In this document: positions 43,891-57,409 of the stretch, piece after piece
How the letters are laid out: each line of letters opens with the position of its first letter
How positions within the stretch are numbered: position 1 is the stretch's first letter
From: Schistocephalus solidus
Taxonomy: Eukaryota; Platyhelminthes; Cestoda; Diphyllobothriidea; Diphyllobothriidae
Length of the DNA: 64,000 bases
Direction: 5' to 3'
Assembly (NCBI GenBank): GCA_017591395.1
Contig: WEDG01005522.1
Location: 52,212-116,211 of the forward strand
Notes under the pieces: model-generated
Database searches by the model: none
What the model saw: the letters and a program-made list of their open reading frames with translations, nothing else
Told to the model about the DNA's origin: nothing
Program-made: the position numbers and the translations under genes

Positions 43891-46800
43891 CAGAAATTGT
43901 CACTTTTTGAGACGTCATTATTGAAATGATTATCTGCAGTATGAAGGCAAGTTCAGCTGTCTTCAAATTTTTCTAATAGCTCAACATGAAGTATTTTGAA
44001 GTCATTTGAAACATAATGACTTACTTTAGGCCAAACGAAAAAATAAAATTAAAACCGATTTATAGTATAAGGCCAAGATGTTTTTCTAGACCTCGCTTAC
44101 ACTTCACCTTAGGTCGAAAGTTTTCTTAGTAACGAATATCGCGTTCCCATTGAGGTCACAATTTTAAGCGAGTAAATCTGAAATGAGCTTTAGATTATAA
44201 AATATTTTAGTGATTATTGCAATACGGGTTATTGTGCAATTTGATTCCAATAAACTTCAATAATGCAAGGCTTTTAAAGGATTTGCTTTATGGTGGTCTG
44301 TAAAAACCTTAATCGGTATAACATCCATATTAAACCTTTATAATTTTTCCCATTGGTTTTCGATGTTCGTATAAAATGTAATATATTGCACAGAAAACAT
44401 GAGCGAAATATCCCCTATTGTACTTATTTGGTAGGAACGTACATTTGCGTCAAATTTTACCCTTGAAGAAAGGGCATAATTTGGAGTTTTAAGATTTTAA
44501 GAATTTTTAAAACCGGTCTTTCGGTGCATGTTTGCGTTTTGTGATTTCCATGTAACGAAACGCATAAATGTTTGTATGCTTTTAAGAAGTCATAAAGTGC
44601 TGATGAAATTTACAATGTATATGACCGTGTTACATATTTCAAAGGAAGCACTTCGAAACGTACTTAGGTGATTTTGTATGAATATGCGTTCCACAGTCTT
44701 TAAAACCCCTTAGTAGAACGTTTTTACGACCGAAATATACCCTCTCCTTGAGCAGAGAATGCGAAAAAGAGGAAATTCTTTAAGTGGATGATTATAAAAA
44801 AGATTTTGTGATTGTTTTCTATAAAATCTGTCCTAAAATATGAGGACATTGAAAATCGATTGAAAAAGATAATAATAGCTAAGAAGTAACTTTTCAGCAT
44901 GTGCGATTTTTGCAGGCAACGGAAAAGAAACTCAGTGAAAAGCCGGTGTCGTTAAGTGATTGAACGATTGTGGGATTATGTTGCATTATTACCAATATTA
45001 AAACACTAGCCAAGTTATATGTTCTAACCAAAAATACAATTAAGAATTTCGGAATTTCATGCAATAACTCAGGAAATGTGCTCGCTACTTAGTCGTATCG
45101 AGGACTTGAACTCATTAGGCTTTCGGCTATTCTAAATTTTGTATCATTGTTATAAAGAGATGTGTACTATTTACTATAGAGAATTTCTCCGAATGAAAGC
45201 GGCTCGTCTTAAGATTACCAACTCGTCGCACAACACATTTACTGCTAGACGAGCAGCTTGAAGTGCCTAAAATACACTCAGATTTGTGCAGGATTTGATG
45301 GTAATAACGATTGGCACAATCTGGGTTTTCATCTGCGCGCATATAGTGTGGAAAATAAGCCTTCTAATTTTCCAAATACCTGAGGGAATCGAATACAAAA
45401 CGCCAGACAACAGTGTACGAAGTGGAAAGGAAAATAAGCGTTTGGTAGGGTATGCTGAAAATAGCATTCCATGTAGAATTAAAGCAACTGCTACGTCTAA
45501 TTCACGCGTTTGGCAATGACGACTTTCCCTCTTATTTATCTTTCCTTGTATTATTTTTCAGAACGGATAAAATTTCCGGAATGGTGAAATCAATCATCTG
45601 TCCGTTGTGCGGGAAAGGCGGGAAAAATGGCTATATCTGCCCATTTTCAACCGCATTTGGCATGCTTTGTGATCAGAAACCCCCTGAATTGATGTAAGTG
45701 GACGGTTGACCGACGTATGTATAACACAGTAGAGTCAAGAGAAGCCAGTATATAGTCGTTGTACGACTGTTGTTACAGTTCCACTAAGAGTGGGTCCCGT
45801 AGCGCGATAGATAAGCACGCCCTCGACCAGACTTCTTAAGCTCTCACCCTCCAGTAAATTTTAGGAGTAATTTTGTAGGTGGCCCGTAAATCAAGCTGAC
45901 TGTTCGATTGATCTGAATCCTTTCATATGGCATTTTCAATCTACGTTGACGTGCCAGGTGGGTTTGGAAAAAGGTTTCATGCTAAACTTGTCAAAGGTAT
46001 CAATCAACGGGACAAAATTATACGTTCCCGTCCATCAAAAGGACTGCTGACTCCAAACTCATTCGAGAGCTGGCAATTTCAGCCATTTTATAGGTTTGAC
46101 CGCAAACTTACTGAAACCAATCGCGTCCATGTTCTTCCAAAATAGTGCTCTTTATGAAGCCAAATAAGCAGTACTTGATGCCAAACCTCAAAGCGTTACA
46201 ATTCCCTTCTCTGTAACCTTATTCCTGACGCTGGAAATCTCAAAAAATCCAAAGCCAACTGTTATTACCTTTAAAACGACACACTCGCTTGCTCCTCGAG
46301 TGCTTTATTGACGACCCTTAGGATTGCTGCACGCCGTAACGCAACTTCGCAACTTATGCTCTTGTGAGTATTATTCTGCTGGCCAAGCGGTTCCAGCCGT
46401 ACTCTAGTAGCCTCAGTTCACTGGGCTAGATCAGCCGACTGTAATAACCTGGACATCTTGCTTGGTGAAACGAACAATTGGCTGTCCAGGGCGGCACATT
46501 AGTAGGACTAACAGTCCCTAATAAGCACAACTCACACATGCTCCATTGCAGTTGCAAAGAAATTTTGCCGGCCCGTGGTCGAGTTAACGCCTCGATAAAC
46601 TTCACCTAGCGAGGCTCAGTCTCCCAAACATCAACCCTGCACTAAAATCCATGCAAAAGCGTATTAATTCAACCCCCCCCTTCCGCCTTCCTTCAAAACA
46701 TGCCCACCCTGCGAGATTTTCTTTAGGCCTGTTGCTGTGTGAAGGCGTAAACGCGCATGTGTACAGTGTTTGCTGCAGTCCTGGCAGCCGGTGAGAAAAC

Positions 46801-47084
46801 CGGCGACTCTTAGACAGAACGCCGGCCGAATGACCGTTGTAAAATGCCTCCTTCTCTCTGTACGTTTTTGTGTGACGCTACGAAACACTCAATCAGCTCG
46901 AGAATGCATTCCCTGCCGAATGCACGCAACGTTTTGCAAACGACTGACGAATACCAGTCTGTGCATTTACATCAGTCCAAGAAACTGCAAGTCAGACGTT
47001 AGTCAAGAGCAGGTGGCTTTGTCTAGCTATCGTGGTTGCAGCTCAGAACAACCTAGGGAGAGCAGACTTTCGATGTATCAATCT
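43891..47084. other. Intronic DNA, no gene recognised
   Basis: AT-rich to 45 kb. Open frames at 45286-45519, 45452-45697 and 45927-46145 (plus) are unassigned and lie in different frames. A C8-type tract is at about 46673. Confidence 0.35.
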
Positions 47085-47900
47085 CACTCTCTGTTCAACT
47101 CCCCCACCTTGACCCTGCGTCAAAACTGAGCTAGGAAGACCAGAGATGGGAGAGGATGCAGCTCCACGCACCGTGGCCAACCGACAGTTCGACCGTCGTA
47201 GTCCGACGATGTCCACCGTATGCTCCATGGGAAAATGGAGCAGGGACGGTGACTTGCGCGTGATTTAGTTTAAAGTGATAGTAGACTTGCGCTGCATCTA
47301 CCGCACCTCTCCTCCTCCCCCACCTGAGCCCGGTGTCAAGACAGAGTCAAGAAAACCGGAGGCGGGAGAAGACGCAGGTGGCTGGCGCGGCCAGATCCCC
47401 TAAGTCCTAGCCGCCCCTAGGCGTGCCACCACACCTCTATGTTCGGCATTTGTTATGGGAGCGCAACCCGAATAACGCATGCCATGCCCTAATGTGGCCC
47501 CCGTGTTGGTCCAACGCATCTACCACGTGGCCAACCACAAACAAGAACGCAACACGAGAGGGGAAGTGGCTAGTATCCCAGGTGAGTGGGAATGCCGAAA
47601 AGGCCACATGAAGAAGAAACCATTGCAGTCTGGTGGCCTGCGTTATCCCTATCAGCTGGCAGCCTTCCAAGCTACAGTTTTTAGTGCACCCTGATAGCTA
47701 TAAATGTGTCAGAATGTTTATAGTGAGGAAAATACGCAAAGACCGCCAACCTCACTATCTTCCCCACCCCCAGCATCAGGCCACCATCCGAGCTGGTCAC
47801 TTGCCTGGGGCAGGAGTGGTCGCAGTGGCTGATAGAGTCGGCGAACCCGTCTACGCGGGCAGCAGCACGACCTTGTTCCATTGAAAATCACGCCAGGATT
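47085..47900 (+). repeat. Repeat A, two adjacent copies
   Basis: A fragment at 47085-47180 ('agctaggaagaccagagatg') is followed by a long copy from 47200 ('gatgtccaccgtatgctcc', 'gcgctgcatctaccgcacc', 'agaaaaccggaggcggg', 'cttccaagctacag', 'acgcgggcagcagcacgac') to about 47900. Confidence 0.7.
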
Positions 47901-50900
47901 ACCAGAACCGAATGGTAAAAAGGTGCCACCGCCATTCTGCCTATAACAAACTGAACACTTTCCGAATGCCAAGCACAGGAATTGATAAGTATGCTTTTCC
48001 AAAAAATGTTGTAGTAAGGATCGAGATGTAAAATATATGATTAGTTAGGGCCCAGAGGTCAGCCGGTTTTCATTTTGGCAACTTGCCGACATCCCCAATT
48101 ATAAACATCGGGCTAACTAGCACCAGGTAGTATTCCGATGCTACTTAACTGTGGACCATATCATACAGAAATCTGATCTTGGCGAAATAATGCAGTTATA
48201 TTATTATTGCAAACCGTTTTGCAGATCGTGACTTCCCTAAACCTAATGTCTACAATCAGTACCAACTAAAATAAAGCTAGCTGTTGAGACCTTCGCGTAA
48301 AGACCGTCGTCTAATTTAGCAAATCCATTCTGTTAACCACCGCGTTTAACAGAATCCTCAGCTGGTAGCTGGGCTCAGACAGTCGAGTGTCGTAGGAGAG
48401 AGAAAGAAGTTGGAGCGAGGTTGACAGTAGAGAATCTTAATGAAGCCTTTTTGGCAATTTTATTCATGTGAACTCCCAACCATCATCACGGTCACTTTTG
48501 TGGCAAGTATAGACGGATCGTTTAGATATATCGGCTATTGAGCCCGAGCCCGCCTTCAATCGTCTTCCCGTTGTCCTACCATCGGCGTGAGAGGGAAGAC
48601 GACGGTGTGGTAGATGCTGCAGAAGCCTGCCTCATTACTAATCAAGTCACCTACAAGCCATCGTGGTGCAATTAAACGGATGCGACAGCCAAATTATATG
48701 ATTCTGACTACAAAGTGCACACATGGATGGAGATTCGTAAAAGGATTTCAGGAACGGCAGCAACAATTTTCACAGGGGTGGAGAATAAGGCAGTAACTAA
48801 CCCTCAAAAACTTTCTGTGACATAATTTGGCAAGGATATCCCAAAATAGACAAGCTAATGAAGTTTGATGCAGGTCCTAGAAAAAAAGAGCACGATTAAT
48901 CAAAACTATGTAAATATATTTTGCAAGTATTTTATGTTTTACGCAAGCATCCAACAGTGCTTCAAAACGAATTAAGCTTTTTTATTATCAAAATAATTTC
49001 ATATTCAGAGAGTGCTTTTAGGTTTTTCTTATCAGCCCTGACTTACCACCGTTGGTCAGCAATAATTCTGTAATAGACGCTGCGGTTCTTTGGCTTCAAA
49101 CAATTGATTATTGGTTATTTATTGATTATTGATTATTTGACATAAAAGAATTACCCAAACTGGTAATCTGAGGATACTCAATGACGTTCGAATTGTTTTC
49201 ACCGATGTGTGCCCTATAGCTTAACTACTGATTTCCTGTCAATAGTCCTTGTAGATAGGCGCACGACGACTTCCAATCAGTAATCAAATGTTGGCCCTTA
49301 GTTCGGCTTGCCGTAAGCTTACCTACCTCATCGGGGTCTGAATCTTAAGCCACCCGTCAAGGCCCCGGTTTGCAGTACGACAATCTTATAACGTCATATA
49401 ATCCGGAAGTCTTCCACTTTGCCCTTTATCTCGCTGACAGTAGCACGTAATGTCTACCGAATCCTCAAACATCGTCCATCCTGAAGCAAGGATACATCTA
49501 TGAGCCCCACATCCATGTGACTTGAAGGAGGTTCAACCAACTGCCGGCTGCATGAATTAACGGTGAGCTTGCCTTTTCGTTTGAGTTGCAGGCCCACGTA
49601 CACAACAGTGACTAGTTAAAAAGCACGGTCAGAGATCGAAGTGTTCGCGTCTCATGAGGTTCGGTCGTCATGCGGGTGGAGGTATTGCCATTGGGTCGAT
49701 TTTGCCCACATCGGCACAAGCCTCCCCATAGTTGTCCCGTCAACAGCTTTTGAACGCGCTTTCGGTCAGTACTTACATTTCTCGACATCTGAATCGGCCG
49801 ATTTACCAGAAAATGTAATTGGACATGAGAGTCAGAATGAAAAATAATCCAGTTGCTGTGAATTCGAAGTACGTAACCATGGACTTTTCTTCGAAGTTCC
49901 AGTTAGTAGAAAAAACCGGTAAGGATGCCCTATATGACCGCTAAGGCTGTTATCGCAGTGACTGTAGGGTTTAGGTTTAAGGTAGGGCTGGAGTTAAGAG
50001 TAAGGTGATAGTTTAATTGTATTTTAAGGTAAGTGTTAGAGTTAATACAAGGGTATATGTAAACTTCCTGAAATTTGCCGTAAGGCCATGTATTTTAAGC
50101 TGTTGGGGCGGTTCCTATTCCCGTTCCCTGTTTAGGCGGCCACACGAGACATCCTTAGCGACATTTTTAACGATAAAACTCCGAACCTTACTTGGAAACA
50201 CCAGCAGCTTTAAGCAAAAATGTTCAACGCGCGAACATATTTAAGATACTGTTGCACAATACGGAGTTAAATCCTGCGTCCTCGTCGTACTACCTTGTTC
50301 ATACGAGTATTTACAATGCAAATTTAGCGTTCCCTCTGAACTCTGCGAACAAAGACACTTGCTTCAGGAAGAAACAATCCGCCTTCCGCGATCATTCGGG
50401 CATAACAAAAAAATGCGGTCACGGAGGTGGGGATTATAATGAGGTTTTCTGGAAGCATCAATTAGTAGCCGTCTGGGCAATTCGTTGCAAATGAACGGCA
50501 ACTTGCTCGCTTTACCCCCCCCCCCTTCTCCCCCAACCGCGGACGCCTACTTCATCATTCAGTTCGGCGCAAATGCGCGCATGCTTTTGCCTACTTTACT
50601 CCACCTGTGATTACGAAAGGGAATTGGGGTAGGTGATGATTGAACGGCGAGCTGTCCCCGGATTCTGTCGGATGAGATAGAATCCACCCCCTCCTCACCT
50701 CCCCCTCCAGCCAACCCACATAGGGGTTCCGCAGCGTGAGCACACTGGGCGCTTACTCCTGAGGGCAAAGATGATGGCAAGATTGTGGCATGGGCTGTTG
50801 CTGGATCAACATTCTGAACCCTTTCGGGGCAGGAAAAGTGCACTTTGACTGTGATTTTCAACGGGACTGGAGCAACGCACAATGCTAATGTCCCTTTTCT

Positions 50901-51329
50901 ACTGTCAAAAGAAGCCGATTTGGTAAAAGCCTGACCGTTTGTGTGGCCCTCGTGGTGAATACTATCCTCCAAACAATGGAAAGGAAGTAAAGCGGTAATC
51001 AGATGATGTAGAAGTCACCCGTGAACGGGACGAGTTTGCCCCGCAACCTACCGGTGAGCACCCACTCACCAATGCTAATATCCGAGCTGTTAGAAATGAC
51101 CTTGTATATAACCAATTACGAAGAACGAGGAGGCCTCAAATGCTGTGAAGATGAGAGACAGGTCAGCCTCCACTGTAGTTCCTTAGGCAGGGAGATACGA
51201 ACAGCCGGCCTGTGGGTTTGACGTTATGAGCAATGAATCCGAGTAACTCGTTACTTTTCTTCATGGCCTTGACGAACACACGCTGGTTTCTGGCGAAGGC
51301 CGTCTAAAGAACGTTACTTTTGAAGTGCT
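47901..51329. other. Intronic DNA, no gene recognised
   Basis: A poly-C tract lies at about 50513-50526. The minus-strand open frame 50972-50559 (137 codons) has no recognisable domain. No repeats I can name. Confidence 0.35.
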
Positions 51330-51570
51330 TATAATTTATTCAACAGATTGCGGGTTCTAGGCTCGGGGAGTTCACCACCTGGGCTAGGTATCGTTAACTG
51401 ATGACTGTCAATAAGCCAGAATCTCCCTTCTCTTTACCAGTAATGTTCTACTGCCTATTATACTAGCCGTTGTGCGGCTGCTAGCGGGGCTCGTGAATTA
51501 GCCCTAAGGCAGAACGGGACTAGTGAGTCCCGTAACCGATTGGTGAGCGTCCACTGCACCAATAGGGGTG
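51330..51570 (+). mobile_element. Hammerhead SINE, degraded, with 110-bp module
   Basis: 'gggttctaggctcgggg' (B-box remnant), 'ggtatcgttaactgatgactg' and 'aataagccagaatc' show the core with GAAA lost. The module follows at 51450-51560 ('agccgttgtgcggctgctag', 'gtaaccgattggtgagcg'). Confidence 0.6.
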
Positions 51571-51979
51571 GCAGCGCACGGACAAAAATAGCCTCCGCTA
51601 ACTACAAGTAACTTTCTGCTAAACTCCAGGAACATTAGGGTTACGGTTAAGGTAAGGGAAACATTTCCGTTTTGGCTTAGTGTTGGGCATTAGGGTTTGG
51701 ATACGGCACTACGCACGCTGGCTAGAATTTAGCGCAGACCACCTTTATTATGGTGGGTGTTTTCTATTTTTGTGTCGTAGCAAAGGCATTTGGGTTTTAT
51801 CAAGCCACATAGAGAAGTCCCAGGACACTGACATTTATAACCGACGTTCAGACATTAAAGGCTCATGCATGAGCTAACGTATAGCACGTGGTATGATACT
51901 CTCCCAAGGTACGACCAAAGACTCATGCCAGAGCCGGCAGCTGAGAGGACGGTGGTTTGAATGCAGTCAGGACGCCGTC

Positions 51980-52500
51980 CGTCGATTTCGATGTGGTCCA
52001 TGGTCTGCCGCATAGCATTGTGTCGCTGGAATAGTGACTTGCGCGGGAATTAAATTATAGTGAGAGTAGACTTGCGCTGCATCTTCCGCACTCCCTCGCC
52101 CCACCTGAACCGGGTGTCACGACAAAGTCAAAAAGACCGGAGGCGGGAGGGAGCGCGGGTGGATGGCGCGAATAGAACGGCTTTGAAAGACTTTCAACTC
52201 ATCTGCTCAGATCACATGGAGTGGAAGTGCCATAGAAGCATTGCAGGCTAACTCTCAATCCACCATTCGGCCACTTCACAAAAATACACTTTGAGCTGAC
52301 TGCAAGATCCGATTTATCCCATCAATCTTCCAAGCCACGACTGTTAGACCACCGCGATTGCTTCCACCACGTCAGATTCATTATAAGAAGGAAAAGGCAT
52401 TGAGACAGTCGACCTCACTCTCTTTTCCAAAGTCAGACCCCAAACACTGTCCGAGTCAATTCCTTATATGGGATGGACCACAACGTTAAAGCTTAATTCG
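51980..52500 (+). repeat. Repeat A copy
   Basis: Landmarks 'agtagacttgcgctgcatct', 'aaaaagaccggaggcggg', 'gtgggtggatggcgcg'-type block near 52160 and 'cttccaagccacgactg' at about 52328. Confidence 0.65.
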
Positions 52501-52689
52501 TCTGTTTTCATGGAATGCGAAGTGATGGCATATTAAAGATGACTGGGTTTTGTGTAACACATTTTCAGGCGTCAGGGCTTGCTGAGGGTTTACCTTCATG
52601 CTGAAAAAGAAACTAATTCTGCTCGCGGGAGATGTTGCAATGAGTCAACATTTTTTTAAATGTACAGAAACCACACGATAGTCAAACCA

Positions 52690-53580
52690 CCGTTTGCGAC
52701 GGGGCGATCCGCGTGCCGCACAGAAAGGTGGGCGCAGAGGCGCGTGAATTGGCTACAGTTATAGCAGGCTTTCGCTGCATCTGTCGCACTTTCTTCTTCT
52801 CTCTAACCTAGGCTCGATGTCAAGACTCTGTCGAGAACACCGGAGGCAAGAGAGGACGCAGGCAGCTGGCGTGGCGTGAGGCTGCACCTAGGTGTGTCAG
52901 AATCCTCCCTCCCTCATGTGTGGCATTTTTGGGTGCGCATCTCCAATTCATCCGCTGAACCCTGGGTTGTTTTAGCGCATTTACCATGTGGCAAGACAAA
53001 AACACATGTCAACCGTCAGAAGCGGTGCTATTCACAAAAGCTTCCCGAGGTAGGTTCAACGGCATTGACTTGTGTATGAAATATTTTATGGTGAAACCAA
53101 ATTGCGCAGATGCTAATGCACATCCTCATCACTCAATTTCTTAACTTAATGATAAAACTATGTAAAGAAAAAGATCAGATATAAGTTTAGCGGCGGTGGC
53201 CGACGAAGCTAAACGGACCGTCTGCACGTGTTCCAGACATTCATAAAGATTAGTCAGATCTCACATACGTGAGATTGCCATAGAGGCCATTGTTAGAAGA
53301 ATTCGGTGTAGCCTATCTCGCACCACTACGAAGGAAAAACTTGTCTCGTCAGTGAACAACCTTCCAAGCCACGACATTAGTGCATCATGATAGATTCCAG
53401 CACGAAAGAGGTGCCATGCTGATGGAATCATCAGAGCTGCCTTCATTCTCTGTTCCCTCTAACCTGCATTAGTCCGAGTCTCTCAAATAACTGGATTTTA
53501 GACCGCGAAAAGTGATTGTGCTAGGCTTAAGAACCCATCTACGCGTGCTTCACACGAAATGCTGCCCGTTTCATATATTC
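52690..53580 (+). repeat. Repeat A copy, diverged
   Basis: 'ggctttcgctgcatctgtc', 'gagaacaccggaggcaag', 'gcagctggcgtggcgtgag' and 'cttccaagccacgacattag' near 53363. The ORFs that overlap it are not conserved. Confidence 0.6.
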
Positions 53581-55305
53581 AAGGCCATGAGGGCAGCTCG
53601 GATCTCACGTTAGCGAGGATGCCATAGTAGCAAGATATTTCCGGTCATTTCATGGAGTTAAGATTCTTATCCCAGTCTTCTTCTTATAGGCTTAATTTAA
53701 TACTTTCTTAAATGTGAAAACTGGCCCCAAACGCTGTCTCTTCTGTTTTCAATTCGCATACTTTTTGAAAAGTATAGAGCTGAACTGAGTTCAAATAGTG
53801 ATGCCGTAGTTGGAAAATATGCTCTTATGCTACTGTCTAACTTCAGTAATCAAAGAAGGCTTGCTGACCCACTGGCTTAATTCGGCAGATAATACTACGC
53901 AGTGCTGCTTATCAATGGACTAATTTGGGGCTACAAGGGTATCCTGGCTTCGAAAGAATTAATGGAGTATCTGGGAGTTCAGATATCGGAAGCTGGCTTT
54001 TCAGGTCCGTCTCCAATTCTAAAATGAACGGAAAACCGTATGCTTGCGCTTGGCAAACCAGCAGTACCGAAACGCCAACATTCACAGAACTTAGAGGACT
54101 CAGAGATGGGAGCCGGTCTAAATTCAAAGAACTGATTCTCCTTTCTTTACGGATGAATGAAACCACTGAACATGTGAACAGGCCAATTCAATTAAATTTT
54201 CGTCTGTGGTTCTGCAAGCGAGCCATGTAAAACTGCACTAATTTTGACAATCCATTACTTTTTTACTTTTACGGCAACCCTTCTCTATTGGAAACACATC
54301 AGGGTCTCAAATTTTAAAAATATCCTCAGTTATTCTGATGTCTAATACAATTCTTAACTGTACGCGCGCGGAAGGCGAAGAGCCGAGTGACGTGACGTTT
54401 TTTGATAGTTCACAAAAACCGAACACAAAAGGCATACATTTCCGCAAGCTGGTTTTGATTATCAGGGTTAAATTTACTATTAAGCCACATGAGTAGCATA
54501 TCAGCCACACAGTTAATCCCCGATTGTAAAATATCACAGCACTCAGAGGTGTGTATTTTTATTATCCATATCGGGTACTTGGAGGAAGTTGAAAAGACTC
54601 AAGAGAAAGTGCCTACCGTGCTAATATTTTTGGCACATACCTTCGTAAGCTGTTGTGCTTGACAAAAGTGTTCCACTTTTTTGAGATAGCTCACTGGCAC
54701 TCATATACTTTGGAACACAAACGCAATCTTCCCTTGGAACTATGAGTGCTGCTCAACGTGATGCGAATTTTGAACAATGGTAATTAACAGAATTTTGAAT
54801 GTTCATATACAAGTGTCCATGGCATCCCTTAGTAAAATGTTGGGCAAGGAGCACAACCGAACGGAATTAATGAAAAATTTCATGAAGGGTACGCTGAAAC
54901 AAACGGCTGTGTAAACAAACACAAACTTTGAATTTAGAGAATTTGAAAACATACTACTCAGTACTTTGAGTGCATATAAACCGGGAAGAAACAGTCCCAA
55001 CTGAAATATCCAAACATTCAGTTGGGCTTATTTATCACATCCATATCAGTTACTTGGAGGAAGTTGAAGACTCACAAAAAAGTACTCCGTAAGCTGATTT
55101 CATAAATAGACCTTCACAAGATTTTTTTGCATCAAGAGAGTGCTCTTCATTTTCGATGCAGCTTAATGGCATTTGTATATTTTGTAACATCAACTCAAAC
55201 TTCCATTGGAAATAATATTGATGGTCATAGTGATACGAATCTTACACAGAACGTTTTTATCAGAAGTCTTTATTTCGATATAAAATGGCACGGCATATAT
55301 GCATA
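53581..55305. other. Intronic DNA, no gene recognised
   Basis: Frames at 53925-54230 (plus) and 54166-53912 (minus) overlap and are unassigned. A pair of related segments ('acttggaggaagttgaa', at 54577 and 55050; 'atcaggcttaat/ttccattggaa') hints at an old local duplication. Confidence 0.35.
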
Positions 55306-55309
55306 TCTC

Positions 55310-55440
55310 TAGGCAGATGAACAGCACCGAAGAAGGCAAGCGAGTTCGAAATGCTAATTTCTGGCTTTTTACCTTCCATCACCCAGCCATACCCAAGCCC
55401 AGGTTTTGGCAAAGCCTGAGGCACGAAGCCCGACCTGTAC
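55310..55440 (-). mobile_element. Hammerhead SINE, strongly degraded
   Basis: 'aatttctggctttttacc', 'cccagccatacccaagccc' and 'aggttttggcaaagcctgag' follow the minus-oriented core, but stem II and the GA box are changed. Confidence 0.5.
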
Positions 55441-56899
55441 GGGCGCTAAAAGCTCTGCATAGTTACGAGATTGTAGCAAAAGTCCTCTTGAAAAGGATAG
55501 ACTCTTCTGCGCCAGACAAAAAGTATAGGATGGACGTCGTTTCCGCCGCGACACGCATTTTTTGCCTCCCTTAGGACACCCTTTTAATCCGGTTGGCCCG
55601 GTTGCCTTACTGAGATTTAGCCCCGCACTGATGTGAACACTGCCTAATATTGGGTGATCGAGCTTTTCATGTCCTTCAACCCGGAACTACCTGCGAGGAA
55701 AATAGATCGGTGAACGGAAGCTAGACAGAAGGCCTCATTGTCCGTCACGGTGCCGCCACTCTCAGTGAAATGAACTCTTATCTTCTACCAAATGGCCGTA
55801 GACACAGCTTGGCTGGCGGTGAGGAGTGTTTACTGTCTCCCCACCTTCCCCTCAGGGCAGGGGATTTGAACATCCCCTGGCATAGGTGGCTTTACGTTGC
55901 ATTCCATGAAAATTGAAGTTAGGATGAAGACTTGGGTTAAGGTGTAAATTTTGGTCAGCGCTACTTTTATTGATAGGACATGGGGATGGGCACGGTGCCT
56001 AAAAGTTAACGCAATGCCACCTACAATGCGGGAGAGCGTTCCTATTGCTCTGTCATTCTGGAGGGTCACGTAAACAGTTTCAACTCTAAAAATTCTGAGC
56101 ATGTATTCGAATGTTCAGTTGAAACTCTTTTCAGTTCCAGCGTCTAACTCAGCCTATGCTTGGGTAAGTCCGTCTGGCTGGTGTTTGACAAAAAAAGAAT
56201 CTTCACATTCGTTAACTGCTTTTACACGAAAAGGCTTTGGGTCGAACGCAGTCCACGTGGGTAACATCTACGGGATTTCTCACTAGACCAGAATGCAGTC
56301 CATGGTGTAAAAATGGTTAAATTCGGGAACGTGGAACCCTTTGAGAAAATGGACTCCGAAAATATCAGCCAGGGCCACCTTGAAAACGGATACAGATTGA
56401 AAGTAGCCCTTGTTCGCTAAAGGTCGTAGTATGTCTGAGGCCTAATCGGCTCCTGTATGCGACATACAAGTTGAGGATTTAGTGATAAAAGTCAGGGGTT
56501 GTGTTAGGTTATTTCGAAAAGACCGGAATTCGCTATTTTAGTTTTTCACCGTCACATTTTATCAAATTTGAAACTGAAGAGGATATTTTTCCGCGATCTG
56601 TGTACCTTTGTCTGTCTCTCTCTCTCATTAAAAAGGGTTGCGAATTGAGTAAAAGATAGAGCAGAAATTGGCGAAAAATGCCAACTCTCTAGGAAATAAT
56701 ATCTACGGTGATGGAACCCGAAGTGGTACAGGGTAGCGAGGGCAAGGAGTTCGAATTATTTGTAAAATTTTGCATTAGACTGGATAATATTCTTCTCCAT
56801 AAGGTCCATACAGGGAATAAAAAGGAGTAAATAAAATATGTTCTTCCATTTGCCACAAAATCAGTCTTGAAATACGATGTGTAAAAGAAGCCAACGTAC
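55441..56899. other. Intronic DNA, nothing recognised
   Basis: No gene or named repeat beyond short frames. A (CT)n-like run is at about 56610. Confidence 0.35.
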
Positions 56900-56991
56900 G
56901 TCGCAACGGGCTCTTTGAATTTTCCCGTCTGCTGTATCCAATACATGAGATCGCCACCGTTGATAAACTCCATGACGAAGAAAAGACGATC
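56900..56991 (-). CDS. PKC: PKC exon: hinge and helix D
   Basis: 92 bp, acceptor ttgccttttgtag and donor gtacgt. It encodes [20 protein letters not shown], then [10 protein letters not shown] and AC of a Thr codon. The FVME hinge contacts ATP adenine, and NGGDLMY..QQ.GKFKEP is a strong conventional-PKC signature. It is the most N-terminal exon found. The exon carrying the ATP loop, the VAIK lysine and the PPFL..LHSCFQT segment was not found upstream to 64 kb. It may lie beyond the window. Confidence 0.95.
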
Positions 56992-57409
56992 CTACAAAAG
57001 GCAAAAAAGATGTTATCTAGCACATATGCAAGCAATGTGAAGCTGAGGCTCCGGTCCTTCACTCAAGAGACCGGAAATACCGCCTCACAAGAGACTAAAA
57101 AGTACTAGAACGCGGGGAGCGACTGCTGGTTTCCTGCAGAACACTGGGGAGGGGGGGGGGCGTTGCAGAGATGCGATAAAATCAGACTCTCTCGCACACA
57201 CCAACTTCCAGTCAGACGAGGTAATATTTTGCTCATGATTAATCTATCAGCACACCAAATGTTATAGATGGAGGGGAATAAGTGACGCCAGTACCATGTT
57301 TTAATGCGATGCAAGGGGTGTCCAGGTAGGTGGGTGGGACAAGGAAAGGTGGGTCGATCTATGCACCTTGATGCACCTGGTGAATTCAACCGACATCATG
57401 TGGACGAGC

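Noticed and set aside
51360..51440. An active hammerhead in the SINE at 51.4 kb
   Set aside because: CUGAUGA survives, but GAAA and stem I are lost.
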